In this document: piece by piece, positions 32,803 through 40,461 of the stretch
Numbering within the stretch: position 1 is the stretch's first letter
Layout: the number at the start of each line of letters is the position of its first letter
NCBI GenBank assembly: GCA_044225675.1
Contig: JBGAIH010000001.1
Location: forward strand, 186,001 to 250,000
DNA length: 64,000 bases
Direction: 5' to 3'
Source: JACMQX01 sp044225675
GTDB lineage: Bacteria > Pseudomonadota > Gammaproteobacteria > Burkholderiales > Burkholderiaceae_C
Notes under the pieces: generated by a model
Databases searched by the model: none
Seen by the model: the letters and a program-made list of their open reading frames with translations, nothing else
Told to the model about the DNA's origin: nothing
Made by a program: the position numbers and the translations under genes

Positions 32803-33864
32803 ATGACAGCAGTCGACCTGTTCAGCGGGTGCGGCGGGCTGAGCGTTGGTCTTCGAGATGCCGGGTTTCAAGTTGCTGCTGCGGTGGAAATCGACGAGAG
32901 GGCACGAACCACTTACCAGCTCAATCATCCGGAAGTCGAGTTGTACGGAGACATTCGCACCCTTGACCCTGCCGAGGTCATGAAGAACGCCGGGCTGGAA
33001 TACGGCGACCTGGACCTGCTGGCCGGATGTCCTCCGTGTCAGGGTTTTTCGCGCCTTCGAACTAGGAACCAGAAGACCTACGTTCAGGACGATAGAAACA
33101 ACTTGGTATCGGATTTTCTGCGCTTCGTGAAGGCAATGAATCCGAAGGCGGTGATGCTTGAGAACGTTCCTGCTCTTGGTCGGGATGGCCGCTTCACCAA
33201 GATGAGGAATCAGCTCATCAAGTTGGGTTACAAGGTCATTGTTCATGTGCTTGATGCGGCCGACTATGGCGTGCCGCAGCGGCGCAAGCGGCTCATCATG
33301 CTCGCATCACGTGTGCATGCTCCCATCCTGACACCAGCAGCCCAGCAGCGTGTTACCGTACGCCAGGCGTTGCACGGCCTGACCCCTCCGTCGCGCACGA
33401 AAGACAAGCTTCACGCTATTTCGGAGAATCGGTCGCAGGCAGTTCAAGACCTTATCAAGCTCATCCCCAAGAACGGCGGCAGTCGCTCTGACCTTGGGCG
33501 CGAGCACCAACTTGCCTGCCATTTGCGTACCGACGGCTTTAAGGACGTGTACGGGCGGATGGCATGGGATGATGTGTCGCCGACTATTACCAGCGGGTGC
33601 CACAACCCGTCCAAGGGACGGTTCCTTCATCCGTCGCAAAACAGAACTATCACGTTGCGTGAAGCAGCGTTGCTCCAAGGTTTTCCACCCGACTACCAGT
33701 TTGATGTCTCCCATGGGAAGGAGGCAATCGCCTTGATGATTGGTAACGCTCTTCCTCCTCCCTTCATTGCTGCTCATGCCGGCTCGCTTCGCGAAGGGTT
33801 GCTCTCTGTAGCTGTTTCGGATGGGCGTGAAGCCGCTTTGGAATCGCCTCGACGTGGAATTTGA
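32803..33864 (+). CDS. DNA (cytosine-5-)-methyltransferase
   Basis: A 353-residue C5 methyltransferase with ordered motifs: I DLFSGCGGLSVGLRDAGF, IV GCPPCQGFS (catalytic Cys), VI MLENVPAL, VIII QRRKRLIM, IX REAALLQGFPPDY and X LMIGNALPPPF. The ATG at 32803 gives the usual start one residue or so before the first strand; an earlier ATG at 32761 is possible. No restriction endonuclease gene is adjacent. It may protect DNA from the neighbouring nuclease, be part of the same defence unit, or be an orphan. Target sequence cannot be read from the protein. Confidence 0.92.
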   Translation: MTAVDLFSGCGGLSVGLRDAGFQVAAAVEIDERARTTYQLNHPEVELYGDIRTLDPAEVMKNAGLEYGDLDLLAGCPPCQGFSRLRTRNQKTYVQDDRNNLVSDFLRFVKAMNPKAVMLENVPALGRDGRFTKMRNQLIKLGYKVIVHVLDAADYGVPQRRKRLIMLASRVHAPILTPAAQQRVTVRQALHGLTPPSRTKDKLHAISENRSQAVQDLIKLIPKNGGSRSDLGREHQLACHLRTDGFKDVYGRMAWDDVSPTITSGCHNPSKGRFLHPSQNRTITLREAALLQGFPPDYQFDVSHGKEAIALMIGNALPPPFIAAHAGSLREGLLSVAVSDGREAALESPRRGI

Positions 33865-33890
33865 CTTGTCGATACGGAGGGGTTTTGGGT

Positions 33891-33930
33891 AACCCATATT
33901 CACTTAGCGCAGGAAGTCGCTCTATGGGTT
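33891..33930. repeat. AACCCATA/TATGGGTT inverted repeat after the methyltransferase
   Basis: AACCCATA (33891-33898) and TATGGGTT (33923-33930) flank 24 bases, just downstream of the cargo's last gene. It could be a weak terminator (no T-run) or a scar at the cargo/backbone boundary. Confidence 0.35.
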
Positions 33931-33964
33931 CCGTGGGGACTACACAAGTCTCCCCTTCCCTCGT

Positions 33965-33986
33965 AAAAAAAGGGGGCGGAGCCCCC
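33965..33986 (-). terminator. Terminator downstream of radC
   Basis: On the minus strand: GGGGGC-TCC-GCCCCC followed by seven T residues, six bases past the radC stop. A textbook intrinsic terminator that also insulates the backbone from the cargo. Confidence 0.85.
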
Positions 33987-33991
33987 GGGGT

Positions 33992-34501
33992 TCATAGCCG
34001 TCCACATTCGGCCATCGACAGAACCCGGTCGCCCGCCACGATCATGTGATCCAGTACCCGCACCTCCACCAGCGACAGAGCCGACTTCAGCGTCTGCGTC
34101 AGGTGCTCATCGGCCCGGGACATCTCGGCCACCCCCGAGGGGTGGTTGTGCACTAGAACAAGGGCGGCCGCATTGCGGGCCAAACACTCTTTGACCACCT
34201 CCCGCGGATAGACCGAGGTCTGGCTCACAGAGCCCCGGAACAGTTCGAGGTACTCGATCAGGCGGTTCTGCGAATCCAGCATCAGCACTGCGAACACCTC
34301 GTGCTCCAGCGCTCCCAACTTCACCTTTAGGAACTCCCGCACCGCCAACGGTGAGTCGAACAGTGCCCGTTCGCCCAGTTGTCGCCGCAGGATGCGTTGC
34401 GCCGCCCGCAGCACCTCGTCGGCCTGCGCCGGGCGGTAGTCGCCCGCGGTGTCGCGAACCAGAAGAACAGAAGGATCGAAGGAGAAGAGATCGTGTGCCA
34501 T
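33992..34501 (-). CDS. radC: RadC family JAB-domain protein
   Basis: A 169-residue RadC-like protein comprising the MPN/JAB domain with a short N-terminus; the UPF0758 HhH part of chromosomal RadC is absent. The JAMM residues are present: HNHPSGVAEMSRADEHL. Also visible are EHEVFAVLMLDSQNRLIEYL and REVVKECLARNAAALVLVHN. Element-borne RadC genes accompany anti-restriction and integration functions, but the biochemical role is unsettled. Start at the ATG giving MAHDLFSF; longer in-frame extensions run into the structured repeat. Confidence 0.85.
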   Translation of the reverse strand: MAHDLFSFDPSVLLVRDTAGDYRPAQADEVLRAAQRILRRQLGERALFDSPLAVREFLKVKLGALEHEVFAVLMLDSQNRLIEYLELFRGSVSQTSVYPREVVKECLARNAAALVLVHNHPSGVAEMSRADEHLTQTLKSALSLVEVRVLDHMIVAGDRVLSMAECGRL

Positions 34502-34564
34502 GGCCGGCTCCGTGAATCGGGCGGGATTGCCCGAGACCGGCACCTGCACGGCGCAGCACAGGGG

Positions 34565-34631
34565 GTCAAGGTTCGAAGACGGCCGCAGGACGCCAGCGCA
34601 CCACCTCAGGGCAGGGCGCGCCGACCTTGAC
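34565..34631. repeat. Element structured repeat (copy C)
   Basis: GTCAAGGT (34565-34572) pairs with ACCTTGAC (34624-34631). Flanks CGGGCGGGATTGCCCG upstream and GAGAACGGCGTGCTACGG downstream are shared with copies B and A, and GCAAGCACAGCGCGCAGG follows at 34703. It fills the gene-free stretch 34502-34884 upstream of radC. Confidence 0.55.
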
Positions 34632-34884
34632 GCCGAGAACGGCGTGCTACGGTGAAGGGAACAGCAAGACGCCCCCAACTCACACACCTCACGCGCACAA
34701 GGGCAAGCACAGCGCGCAGGCAGCGCAGCTTGCCGGAGGCGTCAGGGATTCCCGCCGAATGGCCGAGACGGGGGCCGCTTGGCTCGGGGCAACGCCCGGG
34801 TAGCCCGACGGTGCCAGCCGGGACGCGCGAATCCCCGGACCGACAACCGTCCTTCAGCTCAAAAAACAGGATTTGCCAGAAATG

Positions 34885-34900
34885 CTGTATAAAAACACAG
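34885..34900 (+). promoter_or_regulatory. LexA box (SOS operator)
   Basis: CTGTATAAAAACACAG matches the proteobacterial LexA consensus CTGT-N8-ACAG exactly and has an AT-rich centre. It stands 19 bases before the ATG of a 27-codon ORF with a good ribosome binding site, so that ORF or whatever follows it should be induced by DNA damage. Confidence 0.75.
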
Positions 34901-34919
34901 AATCAATCAGGAGAAGCTC

Positions 34920-35003
34920 ATGCACCACGAATTCCGCCAGCTCTACCAACCTCGCTTCCAACGCCGTTTGGATTGGTTGCGTCGTGCCTGGCGTTGGTTC
35001 TGA
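34920..35003 (+). CDS. Putative SOS-controlled 27-residue cationic peptide
   Basis: Short ORF starting MHHEFRQLYQPRFQ and ending LRRAWRWF, with AGGAG six bases before the ATG and a consensus LexA box directly upstream. The peptide has eight arginines and seven aromatic residues (W, F, Y), an amphipathic composition. It could be a small toxin-like or regulatory peptide, or a leader peptide of a lost SOS gene: the reading frame that follows (from ATG 35011) is short and runs into higA on the other strand. Confidence 0.45.
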   Translation: MHHEFRQLYQPRFQRRLDWLRRAWRWF

Positions 35004-35151
35004 ACATCCGATGTCTGTGAGCCCTACGAGGTGCTACATGAATGCCCCCGCGCTCCAAGGAGTGCTGCGGCGGATTGATGACTCCGACCCCGATTCCGGC
35101 GGCGAGCTGCCCCTGGTTCCCGCCGGGGTCTCCAGATATCAAACAATCGCG

Positions 35152-35454
35152 TCAGGTAATGGCCTGCAAACCTTTGTCGGCAATGACATTGAGGAGTTTG
35201 AGTGCCGGCCCTGTGGGATGGGTTTCACCTTGCTCCCATTTGCGTATGGTCGAAGCCGACGTGTGCAGAAGAAGTGCAAACACCGGCTGACTGAACTTCA
35301 AGGTTTCGCGCAGGCGTTTGATGTCCGCTGCACCAAATTCCCTGACCGGCGGCGGGCAGATCGCGTCGAACTTGCGCATCGTCACCTTGCTGATCGCTCC
35401 CGCTTCGTGGAGCGCAGCCAGATCGCCACGCAGGGATTCAATGATCTTGCTCAC
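35152..35454 (-). CDS. higA: HigA-type antitoxin, helix-turn-helix
   Basis: A 100-residue protein with a C-terminal XRE-type HTH: IKRLRETLKFSQPVFALLLH then TSASTIRKWEQGETHPTGPA. The GTG at 35454 is preceded by GGAGG seven bases upstream and lies within the last codons of the toxin gene (17-base overlap), the toxin-first order of higBA. It should neutralise the toxin and repress the operon at the palindrome upstream of higB. Confidence 0.82.
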   Translation of the reverse strand: MSKIIESLRGDLAALHEAGAISKVTMRKFDAICPPPVREFGAADIKRLRETLKFSQPVFALLLHTSASTIRKWEQGETHPTGPALKLLNVIADKGLQAIT

Positions 35455-35821
35455 AATGCACCTCCAATAACACCCCCGACTGCAGTGCCTTCGACAAGGC
35501 CTCGGCGGAAAGTTCAAGAAACACCTTGCCGGCGAACTGCAATGCCTTCTTCTCGTCCTGCGTGATGTTCGCCTTGTCGCTTTTGGGGAACCCATGCAGG
35601 AACACGTAGCGGTTACCGATCCTCGCCGACATCAGCGTTCGGTACCCGCCGCTCTTGCCGCCGCCGGGGCGAGCAACCCGCTTCTTGTAGAGGAAGCCGC
35701 CCAAGTCCGCGTCAATCAGACCGTCTTCCATCTCCTGAACCGCTTTGCACAAGGCGGCGTCAGGCAGCTTTTCGTTGGCTTGCCACCGCACAAAGTCCTT
35801 CCGCTTGAGGACACGCGTCAT
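35438..35821 (-). CDS. higB: RelE/HigB-like toxin
   Basis: A 127-residue basic protein: MTRVLKRKDFVRWQANEKLP, VQEMEDGLIDADLGGFLYKK, SGGYRTLMSARIGNRYVFLH and FPKSDKANITQDEKKALQ match the RelE-like toxins of the PF06296/HigB type, which cut mRNA on ribosomes. GGAGG precedes the ATG at 35821. Together with higA it would stabilise the element by killing cells that lose it. Confidence 0.85.
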   Translation of the reverse strand: MTRVLKRKDFVRWQANEKLPDAALCKAVQEMEDGLIDADLGGFLYKKRVARPGGGKSGGYRTLMSARIGNRYVFLHGFPKSDKANITQDEKKALQFAGKVFLELSAEALSKALQSGVLLEVHCEQDH

Positions 35822-35837
35822 TTTGACCTCCAAACTA

Positions 35838-35852
35838 TACCCGATACGGGTA
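35838..35852. promoter_or_regulatory. higBA operator palindrome
   Basis: TACCCG-ATA-CGGGTA, a perfect inverted repeat 17 bases upstream of the higB ATG, overlapping a TATAGT -10-like element on the minus strand. The position is right for autorepression by HigA. Confidence 0.65.
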
Positions 35853-35960
35853 GTTTTTTCCACGCCCAAGCACGATACACATGTGGGGCAGGGCGTTGTG
35901 CCCGTTGGTAGAACGCAGACATGACGAGCAGGACCAACGGGGCGAATTGCTGGCCACTGA

Positions 35961-37163
35961 TCATGTGGCCACCTGATTCGGTTCTTGGCGAGTGCTGACG
36001 ACTGACTTGCGTCGGGTCGCCACCAGATCGGCTGCTTTGCGCACCGGATCGTCCTCGGTGTGGACGTAACGCATGAACATCGCCACCGTCTTGTGTGCGG
36101 TCAGAGCCATGCCGACCTTGACCGGGATGCCGGAGTTGGCGATGTCCGTCGCTGAACGGTGGCGGATGCCGTGGGTTCCCACCCGCGGCACGCCGGCGCG
36201 ATCAAGGATGCGCCGCCATGCGTTGTAGTAGGCGTGAGGGCTGAGTGGCTTGTCGTGGTTGAGAATGGCTGGACAAACGAAAGGCGAACTGCCATAGCGC
36301 GGCGCGCCCTCCAATAGGCGGCGTGCCTCGACGCTCAACGGCTTGGACATATCGCCGGTCTTGCTGTCGGGCCAGACGACCCGGCCATTGGGCAAGTCGA
36401 GCCAATCCCACTGCAACAGCAGGATCTCCGACATACGGGCTGCGAACTCAAACTGCAAGCGAATGGCCAGAAGGTAGATGGGATGCTCCAGTCCCTTGAC
36501 CTCAGCTTTGTCCAGGTACGCAAACAGTTTGACCATTTGTTCATCGGTGATGAGGCGGGTCGAGCCTTTCTCCGGGAACTTGGGCACATGGCGGCAGGGA
36601 TTGGATCCGTCTGATCGGTAGCCCCAGAACTCGGCCAGGTTGAACATCTTGCGCAGGCAGGCCAACACACGATTGGCCTGAGTCGGGGATTTCTCCATGC
36701 GCTTCATCAGGGCGATCATGTCCAGTCGCGTGACTTCATGGGCCTTCTTGCTACCTAAGGCGGGAAGGATATGGCTGTCGATCTGGTACTGGTAGCTTTG
36801 CTGGGTGCTCGGCTTGTTGCGTACTTTGGAGTGATCCTCCATGAAACGCACACAAAGCTCCTTGACCGTCGGCGCCCTGCGGGCCTCCGTCTTGTCATGC
36901 CCGGGATCACCCCCGTGCCGAACGTCGGCTAGCCAGTCCTGTGCCAAGGACCGGGCCTGATCGACGGTCAGCTCGCCGAATTGACCGAGCGCCGGTTTGC
37001 GGCGAACGCCCGAGTTCGTGCGGTACTGAAGCATGAACACCTTGCGCCCAGCAGGTGTAATCTTGCACAAGAAGCCGGGAACAAGCGTATCCCGGAGTTC
37101 AACATCGCAGGTTTTGGCCTGCGCAGCGTCAATGAGGCTCTTTGTCAGCTTGATCTTTGCCAT
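35961..37163 (-). CDS. int: Tyrosine recombinase integrase of the element
   Basis: A 400-residue integrase: N-terminal arm-binding domain (DUF4102-like, LRDTLVPGFLCKITPAGRKV), SAM-like core-binding domain, and a catalytic domain with Arg (EFAARMSEILLLQ), His-x-x-Arg (GTHGIRHRSATD), AHKTVAMFMRYVH with the nucleophilic Tyr. The usual GH before the Tyr is AH here. AGGAG precedes the ATG at 37163. It lies about 175 bases from the tRNA-Leu fragment, which is its likely attachment site. Start of the gene faces the element end. Confidence 0.92.
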   Translation of the reverse strand: MAKIKLTKSLIDAAQAKTCDVELRDTLVPGFLCKITPAGRKVFMLQYRTNSGVRRKPALGQFGELTVDQARSLAQDWLADVRHGGDPGHDKTEARRAPTVKELCVRFMEDHSKVRNKPSTQQSYQYQIDSHILPALGSKKAHEVTRLDMIALMKRMEKSPTQANRVLACLRKMFNLAEFWGYRSDGSNPCRHVPKFPEKGSTRLITDEQMVKLFAYLDKAEVKGLEHPIYLLAIRLQFEFAARMSEILLLQWDWLDLPNGRVVWPDSKTGDMSKPLSVEARRLLEGAPRYGSSPFVCPAILNHDKPLSPHAYYNAWRRILDRAGVPRVGTHGIRHRSATDIANSGIPVKVGMALTAHKTVAMFMRYVHTEDDPVRKAADLVATRRKSVVSTRQEPNQVAT

Positions 37164-37339
37164 AAGGTGCTCCTGAAAGGCTCCGATTCCAGGAGCCAGC
37201 TAGGAGCCAGGCGAAAGGGAACCGGGGCGGTTTGCATCGCACACCGGGATATGATCTAGACCTTTAGCCCTGCGGAAAACCTGCTGCGGCAAGCTGTATC
37301 CAGGCCGGGAGTACACCCGATGCGGACCGTATGCTGTTG

Positions 37340-37399
37340 CTTAAAATCCGCCGCTTCCAGCAATGGGGCGTACCGGTTCGACGCCGGTTCCGGGCACCA
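37340..37399 (+). pseudogene. 3' part of tRNA-Leu(UAA), element attachment site
   Basis: From CTTAAAATCCGC (anticodon loop with UAA and 3' anticodon stem) through the long variable arm CGCTTCC-AGCAAT-GGGGCG, T arm ACCGG-TTCGACG-CCGGT, acceptor strand TCCGGGC, discriminator A and encoded CCA. The upstream bases do not form the partner 5' halves (TGTTG instead of GCGGA; no GCCCGGA start), so the tRNA is not complete. This is what remains at one end of an element integrated at the anticodon loop; the restored intact gene would be at the other end, outside the window. The flanking stretch 37164-37448 holds no protein gene. Confidence 0.75.
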
Positions 37400-37448
37400 G
37401 CGGTGCTGCCGCTGGCCGACTGTATGACCAGGAACGTGGAGATGTGCC

Positions 37449-38078
37449 ATGCCGCGCTACAACGCACCCTTTGAAATCCATGTCCATGGTGAAGTCCCGC
37501 TGCGTTCCGACGTGACGTATGCGCAGATCCAGGATGCCCTCAAGCCCTTGTGGAAGTACGCCGGCGCCAAGTCGCTGGCCGACGGCGCGGGCAGTTCCTA
37601 CGAAGAGGAGCCGGGCATCGAGTTCGAGCCCAAGGAGCATGTGCTGAGCATGTGCTGGACCGTGCCGGGCGACGAGGACTTCCGCCAGGCCCTCGACGAA
37701 ATGTGCATGAGCCTCAACGATCTCGCTGCCCAGGGCGCCGCGCTGGAAGTGACCTTCTATGACGCCGACTTCGACGAGGAAGAAGGCGAGCCCGACGAGG
37801 AAGCGCGCGACGACTTCCTCATGCTCTTCGTCGGCCCGACGCCGGCGGCCATCATGCAGGTGCAGCGCGACCTGCTGGTCGAAGACGTGGTCCACCTGAT
37901 GGAGCGCCACTTCGACGGGGCGGAGCTCGGCGGTGTGGTCGGCGAGATCGACAAGCTCTTCAGCCAGCGCTACGACGCGCTCGCCAACTCGCTCGAACTG
38001 GGCAAGCCGCCGCGCGGCTCGGGCGGGCAGGGCGGACCGGGCCACGGCGGCGGTCGCCGGCCGCGTCACCTGCACTGA
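37449..38078 (+). CDS. Conserved hypothetical protein (DUF6806-like)
   Basis: A 209-residue acidic protein (MPRYNAPFEIHVHGEVPLRS) with the acidic stretch DADFDEEEGEPDEEARDD, then LMLFVGPTPAAIMQVQRDLL and a glycine/arginine/histidine-rich tail. It resembles a Burkholderiales-restricted protein of unknown function (DUF6806). GGAG precedes the ATG. First chromosomal gene after the element end. Confidence 0.65.
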   Translation: MPRYNAPFEIHVHGEVPLRSDVTYAQIQDALKPLWKYAGAKSLADGAGSSYEEEPGIEFEPKEHVLSMCWTVPGDEDFRQALDEMCMSLNDLAAQGAALEVTFYDADFDEEEGEPDEEARDDFLMLFVGPTPAAIMQVQRDLLVEDVVHLMERHFDGAELGGVVGEIDKLFSQRYDALANSLELGKPPRGSGGQGGPGHGGGRRPRHLH

Positions 38079-38104
38079 GTCCCCGCACCGAGGCGGCCCC
38101 GCCA

Positions 38105-38146
38105 CCCGGCCTCCGTCATGGAGACCGAACCGTCACGGAGGCCGGG
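38105..38146. terminator. Long hairpin between hypothetical gene and MFS gene
   Basis: CCCGGCCTCCGT (38105-38116) and ACGGAGGCCGGG (38135-38146) form a perfect 12-bp stem with an 18-base loop, 27 bases after the stop. No T-run follows, so it may attenuate rather than fully terminate. Confidence 0.5.
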
Positions 38147-38218
38147 TAACATCGTCCGGCATGGGGCGACGCAGTCGCAGAGAACCCCGACACTCTGCCG
38201 TGCCCCGCAGGAGACGCC

Positions 38219-39577
38219 ATGGCCCTTTTCCCGAGCGAAGCCCTGAACCCCGGTGTACGCAAGCGCGAGGTCTTCGGGTGGGCGATGTACGACTTCGCCA
38301 ACTCCGGCTACACCACGGTCGTCATCACGGCAGTGTTCGCAGCCTACTTCGTCGGCGGCATCGCGCAGAAGGCCGAATGGGCCACGTTCGCGTGGACGGC
38401 CGCGCTCAGCGCCTCCTACTTCATCGTGATGCTCACCATGCCGAGCATCGGCGCCTACGCCGACCTGCGCGCCGCCAAGAAGCGCCTGCTCGCGCTGACC
38501 ACGGCCGGCTGCGTGCTGGCCACAGCGGCTCTCGCGTTTGCCGGGCCGGGCAGCGTGGCGCTCGCGGTGGTGCTCATCATCATCTCCAACACCTTCTACA
38601 GCTGGGGCGAGTCCTTGACCGCAGCCTTTCTGCCGGAGCTGGCGCGGCCGGAGTCTCTCGGCAAGGTCAGTGGCTGGGGCTGGGGCTTCGGCTACATCGG
38701 CGGCATGCTGGCGTTGGGCCTGTGCCTCGGCTACGTGATCTGGGCCCAGGGCCGGGGCATTCCGGCTTCGCAGTTCGTGCCCGTCACGATGCTGATCACC
38801 GCAGTGATCTATGGCGCGGCCTCGCTGGCGACCTTTGCGCTGCTCAGGGAGCGCGCCGTGCCGCACCCCCAGGCGCAGCGCCAGGACGGCTTCAAGGCTT
38901 CTCTCGTCCGGCTGCAGACGACCTTCCGCGAGGCGCGACGCTACCGGGACTTCATGTGGCTGCTGGCCTGCGCGGTGTTTTATCAGGGCGGCGTGGCCGT
39001 CGCCATTGCGCTGGCCGCCATCTACGCCGAGCACGTGATCGGCTTTCAGCAGCAGGAGACCATGGTGCTGATCTTCGTGCTCAACATCGCGGCTGCGCTC
39101 GGCGCATTCGTGTTCGGCTACGGGCAGGACCGGATCGGCCACAAGCTCGCGCTGGGCCTCACGCTCGTCGGCTGGATCGCCACCTGTGTCATCGCGGCGG
39201 TCACCACGACGAAGGGCGGCTTCTGGTACGCCGCCGCGATCGCGGGCATCTGCATGGGCTCCAGCCAGTCGGCGGGCCGCGCCATGGCCGGCATGTTCGC
39301 GCCGCGCCGGCAACTCGCGGAGTTCTACGGCCTGTGGACCTTCGCCATCCGCCTGGCCAGCATCATCGGGCCGCTGAGCTATGGCGCCATCACCTGGATG
39401 ACCGGCGGCAACCAGCGCATCGCGATCCTGTCGACCGCGGGCCTGTTCGTCATCGGTCTGGTGCTGCTGCTGCGGGTCGACGTGCAGCGGGGCCGCGCTG
39501 CGGCACTGGAGGCCGATGCTGCCGCTGAGGCCCAGGGCGCGCCGGCTGATGCGGCCTTGCCCACGCCGACACCCTGA
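38219..39577 (+). CDS. MFS transporter, UMF1/Atg22-like
   Basis: A 452-residue polytopic protein of the major facilitator superfamily related to the UMF1 (Atg22-like) family: REVFGWAMYDFANSGYTTVV at the N-terminus and SQSAGRAMAGMFAPRRQLAE in the second half are family hallmarks, with about twelve membrane spans. UMF1 members are thought to export amino acids or similar metabolites; the substrate here is unknown. AGGAG lies upstream of the ATG. Confidence 0.88.
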   Translation: MALFPSEALNPGVRKREVFGWAMYDFANSGYTTVVITAVFAAYFVGGIAQKAEWATFAWTAALSASYFIVMLTMPSIGAYADLRAAKKRLLALTTAGCVLATAALAFAGPGSVALAVVLIIISNTFYSWGESLTAAFLPELARPESLGKVSGWGWGFGYIGGMLALGLCLGYVIWAQGRGIPASQFVPVTMLITAVIYGAASLATFALLRERAVPHPQAQRQDGFKASLVRLQTTFREARRYRDFMWLLACAVFYQGGVAVAIALAAIYAEHVIGFQQQETMVLIFVLNIAAALGAFVFGYGQDRIGHKLALGLTLVGWIATCVIAAVTTTKGGFWYAAAIAGICMGSSQSAGRAMAGMFAPRRQLAEFYGLWTFAIRLASIIGPLSYGAITWMTGGNQRIAILSTAGLFVIGLVLLLRVDVQRGRAAALEADAAAEAQGAPADAALPTPTP

Positions 39578-39645
39578 CCGAGGCCTTGGGCCAAAAGAGG
39601 AGGGGGCTGAGGTGCGAGAGGTGCGGAGGGCGGCTCCGCCAGCCT

Positions 39646-40461
39646 TCAGGCCCAGCCCAGCCAGCGCGCTGCGGCGGCGCTCACGCCCGCCACGTCACCC
39701 GAGCTTTGCAGGTCGATGCGGCCCCCGCCTTCCGGCGCGTGAAGCTGCCCGATGCCGGCCAGAAGCTGGCGCGTGCGGCGTGCGACGGGAGCGCCGGTCT
39801 CGATCATCGTCACGCCCGGGCCGACAAGCCGCGCCAGATGCGGCGCCGCGAACGGATAGTGCGTGCAGCCCAGCACCAGCGTGTCGATCTCGTCCGGCCC
39901 GTTGCCGAAGCGGCCCATGCGCGCGGCATGCGACTCGCACAGCGCGGCCACCGCGGCATCGCTGCCGCCAGCCACCTGCCGCTCGATCGCATCGGCCAGG
40001 CCGTCGCAGGGCTGCAGCACGAAGGTGGCCTGCCCGTCCAGGCTGGCGAGCAGCGAACGGAACTTGGCGCTTGCCAGTGTGCCCCGCGTGGCCATGACGC
40101 CGACCCGGCGCGTGCGGCTGAGCGCGAGCGCCGGCTTGATCGCCGGCTCCACGCCGATGATCGGCAAGTTCGGATGCGCCTCGCGCAACAGGTGGATCGC
40201 CGCCGCCGTGGCCGTGTTGCAGGCTACCACCAGTGCCTTGGCGCCCTGGTCCAGCAGCGACCGGGCGATCGCGCGAGACCGTTCCACCACGTAGGCGTCG
40301 TCCCGCTCGCCGTAGGGCGCGTGCGCGCTGTCGGCGAAATAGATCAGGTTCTCGTGCGGCAGCTCCGCGCGCAGCGCCCGCAGGATGCTCAGGCCGCCGA
40401 TGCCGCTGTCGAAGATGCCGATCGGGCGGTCGTCTTGCAGGCCGCCGTCCGTCGCGCTCAA
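39646..40461 (-). CDS. murI: Glutamate racemase
   Basis: A 271-residue MurI, which makes D-glutamate for peptidoglycan. Motifs: IGIFDSGIGGLSILRALRAE (catalytic Asp region), ALVVACNTATAAAI (first Cys) and LVLGCTHYPF (second Cys plus His). The start is taken as TTG at 40461: its TGA-overlapping position on the fumA stop indicates coupling, and the upstream ATG (40515) would overlap fumA by more than 50 bases. No ribosome binding site is obvious, consistent with coupling. Confidence 0.88.
   Translation of the reverse strand: MSATDGGLQDDRPIGIFDSGIGGLSILRALRAELPHENLIYFADSAHAPYGERDDAYVVERSRAIARSLLDQGAKALVVACNTATAAAIHLLREAHPNLPIIGVEPAIKPALALSRTRRVGVMATRGTLASAKFRSLLASLDGQATFVLQPCDGLADAIERQVAGGSDAAVAALCESHAARMGRFGNGPDEIDTLVLGCTHYPFAAPHLARLVGPGVTMIETGAPVARRTRQLLAGIGQLHAPEGGGRIDLQSSGDVAGVSAAAARWLGWA

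Noticed and set aside
32749..33864. Restriction-modification system
   Set aside because: Only a methyltransferase is present; the neighbouring nuclease is a UvrD/AddB-type domain, not a restriction endonuclease, so the classical label is not supported.
35011..35151. Truncated SOS gene (for example umuD-like) after the LexA box
   Set aside because: The frame gives about 45 residues (GGELPLVPAGVSRYQ) before running into higA; similarity to UmuD-type proteins is too weak to call.
37315..37399. Intact tRNA-Leu gene beside the integrase
   Set aside because: The 3' half is convincing, but the 5' acceptor, D arm and 5' anticodon stem do not pair with it, so only a fragment is annotated.
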